Assembly (NCBI GenBank): GCA_044508495.1
Contig: JBIQHP010000002.1
Coordinates: forward strand, 1-60,508
Length of the DNA stretch: 60,508 nt
Reading direction: 5' to 3'
From: Terrimesophilobacter sp044508495
GTDB lineage: Bacteria; Actinomycetota; Actinomycetes; Actinomycetales; Microbacteriaceae
Part shown: positions 39,957 to 48,698 of the stretch, piece by piece
How positions within the stretch are numbered: position 1 is the stretch's first letter
Layout: each line of letters begins with the position of its first letter
Translations under genes and position numbers: made by a program
Notes under the pieces: model-generated
What the model was told of the DNA's origin: nothing
What the model saw: the letters and a program-made list of their open reading frames with translations, nothing else
The model's database searches: none

Positions 39957-42900
39957 TCAGTTCAGGCAGTTCGGGCCGAGGAGCGACTTGAGCTCGCCGT
40001 ACAGGTCGGCGCTCACGCTCACCGGATACGGGACCTCGAACATCCGGGCGCTGTCGCCCTTGACGAGCTTGAGCCGCACCTCGCTCCCCCCGGCGTGGCG
40101 GATGAGCACGTCGCCCAGGGCCGTCACGACATCGGTTGTCGCCCGGAACTCCGGCACCGAGATGACGAGCGGGCCGGCGCCCAGGCTCTGCCCCAGGTCG
40201 GGCGAGAACATGCTCACGGCGTGAAGCGCGACTCCGTCGTCGCGCTGGTTGACCCGGCCCTTGACGACGACGATCGAGTCGTTCACGAGAGCCGGGTGGA
40301 ACTCCTGGTAGGTCTTGCCGAGGAACATGATCGAGATCTCCCCGCCGAAGTCCTCGACCTGGACGATGCCGTAGGGATTCCCGCTGTTGCGCGCCGTGCG
40401 GTGCTGGACGCTCGTGATGAGACCGGCGACCGAGACGGTCTCGCCGTCCTCCCCCGCCTCCCCGGCGAGGAGCTCGGAGATCCCGACGCTCGCGTGCCTG
40501 GCGAGCTGGAGCTCGAGCCCGGCGAGCGGATGGTCGGAGACGTAGAGCCCGAGCATCTCGCGCTCGAAGGCGAGCTTGTCGCGCTTCGACCACTCGGGGC
40601 GGTCGGGCACCTTGTTGACCGGCTGGGGCTCCTCCCACAGGCTGTCGAAGTCGAAGCCGACCTGGCCGTTCGCCTCGGCGCGCTTCTCCGAGACGGCCGC
40701 CTCGACGGCGTCCTCGTGGATCTCGACGAGCGCGCGCCGTGTCGCGCCGAGCGAGTCGAAGGCCCCCGCCTTCACGAGCGACTCGACCGTGCGCTTGTTC
40801 GCGACTGGGATGGGCACCTTGCGCAGGAAGTCGTGGAAGCTCTCGAACCGGCCCTTCTTCTCACGGGCGGCCCGGATGGCGTCGACGACGTTCGTGCCGA
40901 CGTTCCGGATCGCGCCGAGCCCGAACCGGATGTCGTCCCCGGCCGCCGTGAAGTCCCCGGCGGACTCGTTGACGTCGGGGGGCAGCACGTGGATGCCCAT
41001 CCGCCGGCACTCCGCGAGGTACACGCCGAGTTTGTCCTTGGAGTCGCCCACGCTCGTCAGGAGGGCCGCCATGTACTCCGCCGGATAGTTGGCCTTGAGG
41101 TAGGCCGTCCAGTAGCTCAGGACGGCGTAGGCGGCTCCGTGCGACTTGTTGAAGCCGTAGTCGGAGAAGGGCACCATGATGTCCCACAGGGCGCTCGCGG
41201 CGCTCTTGCTGTAGCCGTTCCTCTCCATGCCGGCGGCGAAGTTCGCGAACTCCTTGTTGAGGACCTTGAGATCCTTCTTGCCCATGGCCTTGCGCAGCGT
41301 GTCGGCCTGGCTGAGGGTGAACCCGGCGACCTTCTGTGCGGCCGCCATGACCTGCTCCTGGTAGATGACGAGCCCGTAGGTCTCGCCGAGGATGTCGGCG
41401 AGCGGCTCGGCGAGCTCGGGATGGATCGCGTCAGGCACCTCGAGCCCGTTCTTGCGCAGCGCGTACTTGGTGTGGGAGTTCATGCCCATCGGCCCCGGCC
41501 GGTACAGGGCGATGACCGCGGTGATGTCGTTGAAGCTGTCGGGCTTCAACTGCTTGAGCAGGGCCCGCAGCGGCCCGCCGTCGAGCTGGAAGACGCCGAG
41601 GGTGTCCCCTCGCGCGAGGAGCTCGTAGGTCTTGGCGTCGCCGTTCAGGTCGAGATCCTCGAGGATGACCTCCTCGCCCCGGTTCGACTGGATGGACGAG
41701 AGCGCGTCCTGCAGCACCGTGAGATTCCGCAGCCCCAGGAAGTCCATCTTGAGCAGTCCGAGCTTCTCGCACGGCGGCTGGTCGAACTGGGTGATGATCG
41801 CGCCGTCGTCTTCGCGCTTCATGATCGGCAGCACGTCGAGGAGCGGCTCGGCGGACATGATGACGCCCGCCGCGTGAACCCCCCACTGGCGCTTGAGGTT
41901 CTCGATGCCGAGCGCCGTCTCGAACACGCGCGCGGCCTCGGGGTCGGCGGCGATGAGCGCCCGCAGGTCACCGGCCTCCTTGTACCTGGCCGAGCTCTTC
42001 TCGGTCACGTCGGCCAGGCCCATGTCCTTGCCCATGATGGGCGGCGGCATGGCCTTCGTGAGCTTCTCGCCGACGGCGTACGGCATCCCGAGCACGCGCG
42101 CGGAGTCCTTGAGCGCCTGCTTGGCCTTGATCGTGCCGTAGGTGACGATCTGGGCGACCCGGTCGTCGCCGTACTTCTCGGTGACGTAGCGGATGACCTC
42201 GCCGCGACGCCGGTCGTCGAAGTCGATGTCGATGTCGGGCATCGAGATGCGGTCGGGGTTGAGGAAGCGCTCGAAGATGAGCCCGTGGGCGAGCGGGTCC
42301 AGCCCGGTGATCCTCATGGCCCAGGCCACGACGGAGCCGGCCGCCGAACCGCGACCCGGTCCGACCCGGATGCCGTGCTCGCGCGCCCAGGCGATGAAGT
42401 CCGCGACGACGAGGAAGTAGCCGGGGAACCCCATCTGGTTGATGACGCCGACCTCGTAGTCCGCCTGGGCGCGGTGCTTCTCCGGAACGCCCCCGGGGAA
42501 GCGCTCCGCGAGCCCGCGCTCGACCTCCGCCGCGAACCAGGTCGCCTCGGTGTGCCCCTCCGGCACCGGGAAGCGGGGCATGAGATCGCGCTTCTCGAAG
42601 GAGACCTCGCAGGCCTGCGCGATGAGCAGCGTGTTCTCGATCGCCTCCGGATAGTCGGAGAACAGCGCGCGCATCTCGGCGGCCGACTTGAGGTAGAACT
42701 CCTGCGAGTCGAACTTGAATCGGTTCGGGTCGTCGAGGGTGGAGGCGGACTGGATGCACAGGAGCGCCGCGTGGGCCTCGGCCTCGTCGGCGTGGGTGTA
42801 GTGCAGGTCGTTCGTCGCGACGAGCGGCATGCCGAGGTCCTTCGCGAGGGCCAGGAGCTCGCTCATCGTCCGGCGCTCGATGTCGATCCCGTGGTCCATG

Positions 42901-43472
42901 ATCTCGCAGTAGAAGTTCTCCCTGCCGAAGATGTCCTGGAACTCCGCGGCGGCCGCACGCGCCTCGGCGTACTGGCCGAGCCGGAGACGCGTCTGCACCT
43001 CGCCTCCGACGCAGCCGGTCGTCGCGATGACCCCCTCCGCGTACCGGCTGAGCAGTTCGCGGTCCATCCTCGGCCGGTAGTAGAAGCCCTCGATCGAGGC
43101 GAGCGACGACATCCGGAACAGATTGTGCATGCCGGTGTTGTCCTTCGCGAGGAGCGTCATGTGGGTGTAGGCCCCGTTGCCGCCGACGTCGTTCTCTCCT
43201 CCATCCCCCCAGCGGGTGCGCGACTTGTCCCCGCGGTCGGTGCCGGGGGTCAGGTAGGCCTCGGTGCCGACGATGGGCCGGATGCCCGCCTCGGTCGCGG
43301 TGTGCCAGAAGTCGTAGGCGCCGAACATGTTGCCGTGGTCGGTGATCGCGATGGCCGGCATCCCCTGCTCGACCGCGGCGGCGATGAGCGGCTTGACCCG
43401 CGCCGCGCCGTCCAGCATCGAGTACTCGCTGTGGACGTGCAGGTGCACGAACGAGTCGTTGCTGGATGCCAC
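39957..43472 (-). CDS. dnaE: DNA polymerase III subunit alpha
   Basis: Replicative polymerase of 1171 aa. It has an N-terminal PHP domain (VHLHVHSEYSMLDGAARVKPL, ITDHGNMFGA), a palm with the catalytic PDIDIDFDDRRR, a beta-clamp and fingers region (GPGRGSAAGSVVAWAM, SHGAAYAVLSYWTAYLKANYP) and a C-terminal OB fold (VSVAGLITSVQHRTARNSGN). The short C-terminus identifies the DnaE1 type rather than DnaE2. It reads towards hisD and the terminus. Confidence 0.96.
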   Translation of the reverse strand: MASSNDSFVHLHVHSEYSMLDGAARVKPLIAAAVEQGMPAIAITDHGNMFGAYDFWHTATEAGIRPIVGTEAYLTPGTDRGDKSRTRWGDGGENDVGGNGAYTHMTLLAKDNTGMHNLFRMSSLASIEGFYYRPRMDRELLSRYAEGVIATTGCVGGEVQTRLRLGQYAEARAAAAEFQDIFGRENFYCEIMDHGIDIERRTMSELLALAKDLGMPLVATNDLHYTHADEAEAHAALLCIQSASTLDDPNRFKFDSQEFYLKSAAEMRALFSDYPEAIENTLLIAQACEVSFEKRDLMPRFPVPEGHTEATWFAAEVERGLAERFPGGVPEKHRAQADYEVGVINQMGFPGYFLVVADFIAWAREHGIRVGPGRGSAAGSVVAWAMRITGLDPLAHGLIFERFLNPDRISMPDIDIDFDDRRRGEVIRYVTEKYGDDRVAQIVTYGTIKAKQALKDSARVLGMPYAVGEKLTKAMPPPIMGKDMGLADVTEKSSARYKEAGDLRALIAADPEAARVFETALGIENLKRQWGVHAAGVIMSAEPLLDVLPIMKREDDGAIITQFDQPPCEKLGLLKMDFLGLRNLTVLQDALSSIQSNRGEEVILEDLDLNGDAKTYELLARGDTLGVFQLDGGPLRALLKQLKPDSFNDITAVIALYRPGPMGMNSHTKYALRKNGLEVPDAIHPELAEPLADILGETYGLVIYQEQVMAAAQKVAGFTLSQADTLRKAMGKKDLKVLNKEFANFAAGMERNGYSKSAASALWDIMVPFSDYGFNKSHGAAYAVLSYWTAYLKANYPAEYMAALLTSVGDSKDKLGVYLAECRRMGIHVLPPDVNESAGDFTAAGDDIRFGLGAIRNVGTNVVDAIRAAREKKGRFESFHDFLRKVPIPVANKRTVESLVKAGAFDSLGATRRALVEIHEDAVEAAVSEKRAEANGQVGFDFDSLWEEPQPVNKVPDRPEWSKRDKLAFEREMLGLYVSDHPLAGLELQLARHASVGISELLAGEAGEDGETVSVAGLITSVQHRTARNSGNPYGIVQVEDFGGEISIMFLGKTYQEFHPALVNDSIVVVKGRVNQRDDGVALHAVSMFSPDLGQSLGAGPLVISVPEFRATTDVVTALGDVLIRHAGGSEVRLKLVKGDSARMFEVPYPVSVSADLYGELKSLLGPNCLN

Positions 43473-43544
43473 TGGTTCTCCGACGGGCCGAGGGTGTCCG
43501 TCCAGCTTAAGCCAGCACCGGCGACGAGGACTGCCGACCTGCCG

Positions 43545-44465
43545 TCAGTCGCCCCGCAGGATCTCGAGCGCGTGCGCGAGATCCTGCGGGTACGGCGAGG
43601 CGAACTCGACCCGCTGCCCGGAGCCCGGATGCCGGAACCCCAGGCGCACCGCGTGGAGCCACTGCCGTGCGAGGCCGAGCCGTGCCGAGAGCACCGGGTC
43701 CGCGCCGTACATCTCGTCGCCGACGCAGGGATGCCGCTGAGCGGCGAGGTGGACGCGGATCTGATGAGTCCGTCCGGTCTCGAGCTGGATCTCGAGCAGG
43801 GAGGCGCTCCGGAACGCCTCGATGGTCTCGTAGTGGGTCACCGAGGGCTTGCCCTCGTTCGTGACGGCGAACTTCCATCGGGAACCGGGATGGCGTCCGA
43901 TCGGAGCGTCGATCGTCCCGCGAAGCGGATCGGGGTGGCCCTGTACCACGGCGTGGTAGGTCTTCTCGACCTCGCGGTCGTGGAACGCGCGCTTGAGGTC
44001 CGTGTAGGCGCGCTCGCTCTTCGCCACGACCATGAGCCCGCTCGTGCCGGCGTCGAGACGGTGCACGATCCCGGTGCGCTCGGCCGCGCCGGAGGTGCTG
44101 ACCCGGATTCCGGCGGCGGCGAGGGCGCCGAGGACCGTCGGCCCGGTCCAGCCCATCGAGGGGTGCGCGGCGACGCCGACGGGCTTGTCGACGACGACGA
44201 TGTCGTCGTCCTGGTGGACGATCCGCAGTTCGGGCACGGCGAGGGGGATGACCGCGGGAGCCGTCTTCGGCTCCCAGGTCACCTCGAGCCATGCGCCGTC
44301 CCTGAGACGGTCGGACTTCGCCAGGGGGACCCCGTCGAGGAGCGCTCCCCCGGCGTCGACGACCTCCGCGGCGAAGGTCCGCGAGAAGCCGAGGATGCGC
44401 GCGAGAGCGACGTCGACGCGGTCGCCGGCCGCGCCAGGAGGGACCGGGAAGCCGCGGGACTCCAT
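43545..44465 (-). CDS. RluA-family pseudouridine synthase
   Basis: The 306-aa enzyme isomerises uridine in 23S rRNA or tRNA. It has an N-terminal S4 RNA-binding domain (RVDVALARILGFSRTFAAEV) and a catalytic domain with HRLDAGTSGLMVVAKSERAY, whose Asp is the nucleophile. It resembles RluD, but the exact target is not readable. The start lies 4 bp after the lspA stop, so they form one unit with lspA. Confidence 0.92.
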   Translation of the reverse strand: MESRGFPVPPGAAGDRVDVALARILGFSRTFAAEVVDAGGALLDGVPLAKSDRLRDGAWLEVTWEPKTAPAVIPLAVPELRIVHQDDDIVVVDKPVGVAAHPSMGWTGPTVLGALAAAGIRVSTSGAAERTGIVHRLDAGTSGLMVVAKSERAYTDLKRAFHDREVEKTYHAVVQGHPDPLRGTIDAPIGRHPGSRWKFAVTNEGKPSVTHYETIEAFRSASLLEIQLETGRTHQIRVHLAAQRHPCVGDEMYGADPVLSARLGLARQWLHAVRLGFRHPGSGQRVEFASPYPQDLAHALEILRGD

Positions 44466-44469
44466 CGCG

Positions 44470-45012
44470 CTACCGGTCGGGGGTTTCCACGGGCGGGTCC
44501 GCCGGGACCTCCGCCCGTGTCGGCCGGACCGCCCTCGTGCCGTCGAGACGGGTGCCGCGCAGGGAGAGGATGATGAAGAGGCCCATGCTCGCGACGATGA
44601 AGGAGTCGGCGACGTTGAAGATCGCCGGGAATCCCCAGACCTGGACGAAGTCGACGACGTGCCCGAGCCCGAAGCTCGGCTCGCGGAGGAGACGATCGGT
44701 GAGGTTGCCGAGCGTGCCCCCGAGGAGCATCCCGAAGAGGACGGCCCAGGCCATCGATCTGATGCGACGTGCGTACCAGACGATGAAGACGACGACGGCC
44801 GCCGCCACGATGGAGAAGAACCAGGTCGACCCGCTCGCGAGCGAGAAGGCCGCTCCCGAGTTCTTGACGAAGTGGAACTGGAGCAGCTCGCCGAGGATCG
44901 GCACCTGCTCGCCGACCTCGAGGTTCGAGACGATCAGCGCCTTGGTGAGCTGGTCGGATCCGTAGACGGCGACCGCGACGAGGGCGAGCGCGACGAGGGC
45001 CGAAACCCTCAC
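44470..45012 (-). CDS. lspA: Lipoprotein signal peptidase II
   Basis: Aspartic membrane protease that removes lipoprotein signal peptides. The 180-aa protein has four helices, VKNSGAAFSL, GGTLGNLTDRL and the catalytic Asp pair in GHVVDFVQVW and FNVADSFIV. GTG 45012 is the only standard start after the divIVA stop; the upstream frame to 45055 contains no ATG, GTG or TTG. A C-terminal acidic/proline tail is present. It works after Lgt and before Lnt (1318). Confidence 0.92.
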   Translation of the reverse strand: MRVSALVALALVAVAVYGSDQLTKALIVSNLEVGEQVPILGELLQFHFVKNSGAAFSLASGSTWFFSIVAAAVVVFIVWYARRIRSMAWAVLFGMLLGGTLGNLTDRLLREPSFGLGHVVDFVQVWGFPAIFNVADSFIVASMGLFIILSLRGTRLDGTRAVRPTRAEVPADPPVETPDR

Positions 45013-45052
45013 CCTGGTCTGCGGGGCGATCGGCCGTTCCTCGACCGACAGC

Positions 45053-45727
45053 TCAGTTACCGCCGAAGCCCTGGAAGCTGGCGGGCGGCTGCGACGGCAT
45101 CGCGTCGAAGGCCGCCGGGGACGGCTGGGCCGCCGGCGCCTGAGCGCCTGCGGGGACGGCCGTGGAGTCGAGATCGTGCAGCAGGCCCTCGATGTGCCCC
45201 TTGAGCTTCGCACGGTACTCGCGCTCGAACTGGCGCAGCTCCTCGACCCGGCGTTCGAGCGACACCCGCTCCTGGTCGAGATTCTGGAGCTCGAGGCGCT
45301 GGCGGGACTCCGCTTCGGCCACGACCTGCGCCGCGGCGGCGTGGCCCTCGGCGATGAGCGCATCGCGCTTCTCGATGCCCTCGCGCACGTGCTCCTCGTG
45401 GAGCCGGCGCGCGAGCTGCAGGAGGTTGTTCGTGTTGTTGGGATCGGATGCCGGGTCGACTCCTGCGACGAAGGCCGGCGCCGCCTCCGGCACCGCGGCG
45501 ACGACGGGCTCGGGAGCAGGAGACGAGGCCCCGCTGCGCTGCAGCTCGTTGATCCTCGCCTCGCCCGCCACGAGGCGCTGGCGCAGCTCCTCGTTCTCCT
45601 GGTTCAGCCGGCGCAGCTCGACGACGACCTCATCGAGGAAGTCGTCGACCTCGTCCTGGTCGTAGCCCTCCCGGAACTTGGTCGGCTGGAATCGCTTGTT
45701 GACCACGTCTTCTGGAGTCAGAGCCAT
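45053..45727 (-). CDS. divIVA: DivIVA/Wag31 cell-pole and septum protein
   Basis: The 224-aa scaffold protein is recruited to curved membrane and guides polar growth in Actinobacteria. It has a conserved N-terminal domain (LTPEDVVNKRFQPTKFREGY, VDDFLDEVVVELRRLNQENEELRQ), an alanine/proline linker and a central long coiled coil (EEHVREGIEKRDALIAEGHA onward). ATG 45727 (MALTPEDV) is the family start. An 8-bp inverted repeat lies 22 bp upstream. Confidence 0.94.
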   Translation of the reverse strand: MALTPEDVVNKRFQPTKFREGYDQDEVDDFLDEVVVELRRLNQENEELRQRLVAGEARINELQRSGASSPAPEPVVAAVPEAAPAFVAGVDPASDPNNTNNLLQLARRLHEEHVREGIEKRDALIAEGHAAAAQVVAEAESRQRLELQNLDQERVSLERRVEELRQFEREYRAKLKGHIEGLLHDLDSTAVPAGAQAPAAQPSPAAFDAMPSQPPASFQGFGGN

Positions 45728-45748
45728 GTGCTTCACCTTCAAAGATCA

Positions 45749-45772
45749 TCGGTACGTCGAAATCAACGTACC
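45749..45772. promoter_or_regulatory. Inverted repeat upstream of divIVA
   Basis: Perfect arms CGGTACGT (45749-45756) and ACGTACCG (45765-45772) with an 8-nt AT-rich spacer, starting 22 bp before the divIVA start. It may be an operator or a 5'-UTR hairpin; no regulator can be named. Confidence 0.4.
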
Positions 45773-45862
45773 GCTAACGGTAGCAAAATTATTGTGAAAA
45801 GCCTGCCAGCGACCTGCCGAGGGGTGTTTCCGCGCACGCCGGGCGCCCTCGCGAAGTGCCTC

Positions 45863-46096
45863 TCAGCTGAAGATGAGCGCGAGATACATCAGTACGATCA
45901 CTCCGAGCATGACGATGCTCCAGGAGAAGTCCAGCCCGCCGCCGCCCACCCGGATCGGCGGCAACAGCCGACGGACGAGCCGGATGGGCGGGTCGGTCAG
46001 GGTGAAGACCAGCTCCGCCAGCACGAGCCAGAACCCCTTCGGCCGCCAGTCCCGCGCGAAGTTCCGCGCGAGGTCGAAGACGAACCTCGCCCACAT
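45863..46096 (-). CDS. YggT family membrane protein
   Basis: The 77-aa protein from ATG 46096 has RFVFDLARNFARDW, TLTDPPIRLVRRLLPPI and a C-terminal helix (FSWSIVMLGVIVLMYLALIF). In frame upstream, the codons for NIVSFVATVVYVALLVYFFV clearly encode the missing first helix of the family, so translation probably begins at CTG 46159, overlapping the sepF stop, or at another non-standard codon. Full length would be 98 aa, normal for YggT. It lies between sepF and divIVA, a conserved position. Confidence 0.85.
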   Translation of the reverse strand: MWARFVFDLARNFARDWRPKGFWLVLAELVFTLTDPPIRLVRRLLPPIRVGGGGLDFSWSIVMLGVIVLMYLALIFS

Positions 46097-46155
46097 GACG
46101 AAGAAGTAGACGAGCAGCGCGACGTAGACGACCGTCGCGACGAACGAGACGATGT

Positions 46156-46644
46156 TCAGTGTTCCGGGAAGAACGACGCGTCGACGACCGGCTCGGCCTC
46201 GGCCTGGTCGCCGCTCACCGCGACATGGGCGGGCGAGAGCAGGAAGACCTTGCTCGTGACGCGCTCGATTCGCCCGTAGAGCCCCTGGGACAGCCCGCTC
46301 GCGAAGTCGACGAGACGGCGCGCCTCCGGCTCGCTCATCTGCGAGAGGTTGATGATGACCGGGACGCCGTCGCGGAAGCTCTCGGCGATCACCTGCGCGT
46401 CCTTGTACTGCCGCGGGTGGACGGTGAGGATCTCGTTCATCTCGGCCGAGGGGGCGACGGCACGCGCCGGGCGCCGCAGGGGCGTCACCGGTGCGCGCTG
46501 GGCCTGCTGATAGTGGCCGGGCTGCTGATGAGCGGTCGGCTGGTGGCCCTGGCCCCCGACGGGCGCCGGCGCGGCGTCCTCGTAGTCGAACTCCTCGTCC
46601 GCGAGGCCCAGATAGACCATGGTCTTGCGCAACGGGTTAGCCAT
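46156..46644 (-). CDS. sepF: Cell division protein SepF
   Basis: The 162-aa protein tethers FtsZ to the membrane in Actinobacteria, which lack FtsA. It has an N-terminal amphipathic helix (NPLRKTMVYLGLADEEFDY), a glutamine/proline linker and the C-terminal SepF core (ILTVHPRQYKDAQVIAESFR, VPVIINLSQMSEPEARRLVDFASGL). ATG 46644 is used. It is in the ftsZ-yggS-sepF-yggT-divIVA order usual for the phylum. Confidence 0.94.
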   Translation of the reverse strand: MANPLRKTMVYLGLADEEFDYEDAAPAPVGGQGHQPTAHQQPGHYQQAQRAPVTPLRRPARAVAPSAEMNEILTVHPRQYKDAQVIAESFRDGVPVIINLSQMSEPEARRLVDFASGLSQGLYGRIERVTSKVFLLSPAHVAVSGDQAEAEPVVDASFFPEH

Positions 46645-46684
46645 CTCATGCCTCCAGTGGTGAAACGTGCGGTACAGAGAGAGA

Positions 46685-47383
46685 TTAACCGGAGACCGGC
46701 CGGTTTCCCGTGATTGCCGTGCCGATCCTGAGGTGTGTCGCACCCTCGAGGATGGCCTCGCGGTAGTCGCCCGACATCCCCGCGGAGATCGCGGTCGCCG
46801 CCGGCGCGATCGTCTGCAGCCTCTCGGATGCCGCACGCACCCGGGCGAAAGCGCTGCGCGGCTCCTCTCCGAGCGGGGCGACCGCCATGACGCCGAGGAG
46901 CCGGAGCCCCTCCGTCGCGAGCACGTGCTCGGCGAGCGGCGCGAGTTCCGCGGGGGTGACCCCGCCCCGCGCCGGGTCGTCGGTGAGGTTGAGCTGGAGG
47001 AAGCACTCGATCATCCGATCGGCCATCCGGTCGGCGGAGGCGAGCGCGGTCACGAGCCCGGCGCGATCGACCGAGTGGATGACGCTCGAGTACGCCGCCG
47101 CCTGACGGGCCTTCTTGCTCTGCAATTGCCCCACGAAGTGCCAGGTGAGGTCGAGTCCGGACAGCTCCGCGACCTTCTCCCGTGCCTCCTGATGCCTGCT
47201 CTCGCCGAAGTCGTGCACGCCGAGCGCCCGGAGCTCGCGGACCAGCCCCGCAGGATGGAACTTGGTCACGACGACGGTCGTGATGTCCTCCGGGGCGCGA
47301 CCGGCGGTGCGGGCGGCATCCGCGATCCCGGAGCGGACCGCGGCCAGCCGCTCGGCGAGCGGCGTGGGGGGCTCGCCGTTCAC
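46685..47383 (-). CDS. YggS family PLP homeostasis protein
   Basis: The 232-aa single-domain alanine racemase-fold protein binds pyridoxal phosphate without known catalysis. The PLP lysine lies in TTVVVTKFHPAGLVRELRALG; other family features are HDFGESRHQEAREKV, WHFVGQLQSKK and AGMSGDYREAILEGATHLRIGTAI. The ATG overlaps the ftsZ stop by 4 bp. Confidence 0.92.
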   Translation of the reverse strand: MNGEPPTPLAERLAAVRSGIADAARTAGRAPEDITTVVVTKFHPAGLVRELRALGVHDFGESRHQEAREKVAELSGLDLTWHFVGQLQSKKARQAAAYSSVIHSVDRAGLVTALASADRMADRMIECFLQLNLTDDPARGGVTPAELAPLAEHVLATEGLRLLGVMAVAPLGEEPRSAFARVRAASERLQTIAPAATAISAGMSGDYREAILEGATHLRIGTAITGNRPVSG

Positions 47384-48534
47384 TTGAGGAAGTCGGGGAT
47401 GTCCAGATCGTCGGAGGCGTCGTCGAACTCGGGATCGCTGCGGACGACCGGAAGGTCCGGCTCGTCGCCCCAGCCGGGTCCGCCCGCCTCCCCCGGAGCG
47501 ACGGCGTCGTAGTCCGCGGCCGCCTCGAGGGGCGGTGCCCCCGCCGTGACGTAGTTCGACCGTCGGTCGGCCTTGCGCACGGTCGGCTCTCCCCCGTCGA
47601 ACCCGGCGGCGATGACGGTGACCCGGACCTCATCCCCGAGCGTGTCGTCGATGACGGCCCCGAAGATGATGTTCGCCTCGGGATGGACGGCCTCCTGGAC
47701 GAGCCGCGCCGCGTCGTTGATCTCGAAGATCCCGAGGTTCGAGCCTCCCTGGATCGACAGGAGCACGCCGTGGGCGCCGTCGATGCTCGCCTCGAGCAGG
47801 GGGCTCGCGACGGCGAGCTCGGCGGCCTTGATCGCCCGGTCGGCGCCCCGGGAGGATCCGATGCCCATGAGCGCGGACCCCGCACCCTGCATGACCGACT
47901 TGACGTCGGCGAAGTCGAGGTTGATGAGACCAGGGGTCGTGATGAGGTCGGTGATGCCCTGGACTCCGGCGAGGAGCACCTGGTCGGCGGTCGCGAAGGC
48001 CTCGAGGAAGCTGATGCCGCGGTCGCTGATCTCGAGCAGGCGATCGTTGGGGACGACGATGAGGGTGTCGACCTCGCTCTTGAGCGCTGCGACGCCGACC
48101 TCGGCCTGAGCGGCCCGGCGCTTGCCCTCGAATCCGAAGGGGCGCGTGACGACCCCGATCGTGAGGGCCCCGATGCTCTTGGCGATGCGGGCCACGACGG
48201 GCGCGCCTCCCGTGCCGGTCCCTCCGCCCTCGCCCGCGGTGACGAAGACCATGTCGGAGCCGGCGAGGGCCTCCTCGATCTCCTCCGCGTGGTCCTCCGC
48301 CGCCCTCCGCCCGACCTCGGGATCGGCGCCGGCGCCGAGACCGCGCGTGAGCTCGCGGCCGACGTCGAGCTTGACGTCGGCATCGCTCATGAGCAGCGCC
48401 TGGGCGTCGGTGTTGATGGCGATGAACTCCACGCCGCGCAGACCGAGCTCGATCATCCGGTTGACGGCGTTGACGCCGCCGCCGCCGATGCCGACCACCT
48501 TGATCACGGCGAGGTAGTTCTGGTTCGATGTCAC
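47380..48534 (-). CDS. ftsZ: Cell division GTPase FtsZ
   Basis: The 384-aa tubulin homologue has VGIGGGGVNAVNRMIE, the GTP-binding signature GEGGGTGTGGAPV, the T7 loop NLDFADVKSVM and the C-terminal partner-binding tail DDLDIPDFLK, which contacts SepF. It is separated from ftsQ by 164 bp containing its own promoter region, including an inverted repeat AACCTC/GAGGTT at 48558-48574. Confidence 0.97.
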   Translation of the reverse strand: MTSNQNYLAVIKVVGIGGGGVNAVNRMIELGLRGVEFIAINTDAQALLMSDADVKLDVGRELTRGLGAGADPEVGRRAAEDHAEEIEEALAGSDMVFVTAGEGGGTGTGGAPVVARIAKSIGALTIGVVTRPFGFEGKRRAAQAEVGVAALKSEVDTLIVVPNDRLLEISDRGISFLEAFATADQVLLAGVQGITDLITTPGLINLDFADVKSVMQGAGSALMGIGSSRGADRAIKAAELAVASPLLEASIDGAHGVLLSIQGGSNLGIFEINDAARLVQEAVHPEANIIFGAVIDDTLGDEVRVTVIAAGFDGGEPTVRKADRRSNYVTAGAPPLEAAADYDAVAPGEAGGPGWGDEPDLPVVRSDPEFDDASDDLDIPDFLK

Positions 48535-48698
48535 GTCCGGCCTCCGGTGGTACTTTCAACCTCTACTTGAGGTTTAAAGTTATGCTCAGTATGCATTTCC
48601 TGAAGTCGACGGTAGGCTCGACCCCCCGCGGGGGCGCGCAGGCGCTCCCGCGTGTCGCGAAGTGCACGGCGGACCTTCAGCCGCCGCCTCGGTCGCGG

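Noticed and set aside
40095..44573. 1492-codon plus-strand ORF opposite dnaE
   Set aside because: Antisense shadow typical of high-GC genes; dnaE and the pseudouridine synthase on minus have complete family motifs.
48623..48634. Palindrome CCCCCGCGGGGG between ftsQ and ftsZ as a terminator
   Set aside because: A 12-bp GC palindrome without a loop is expected by chance in this composition, and no U-tract follows; not called.
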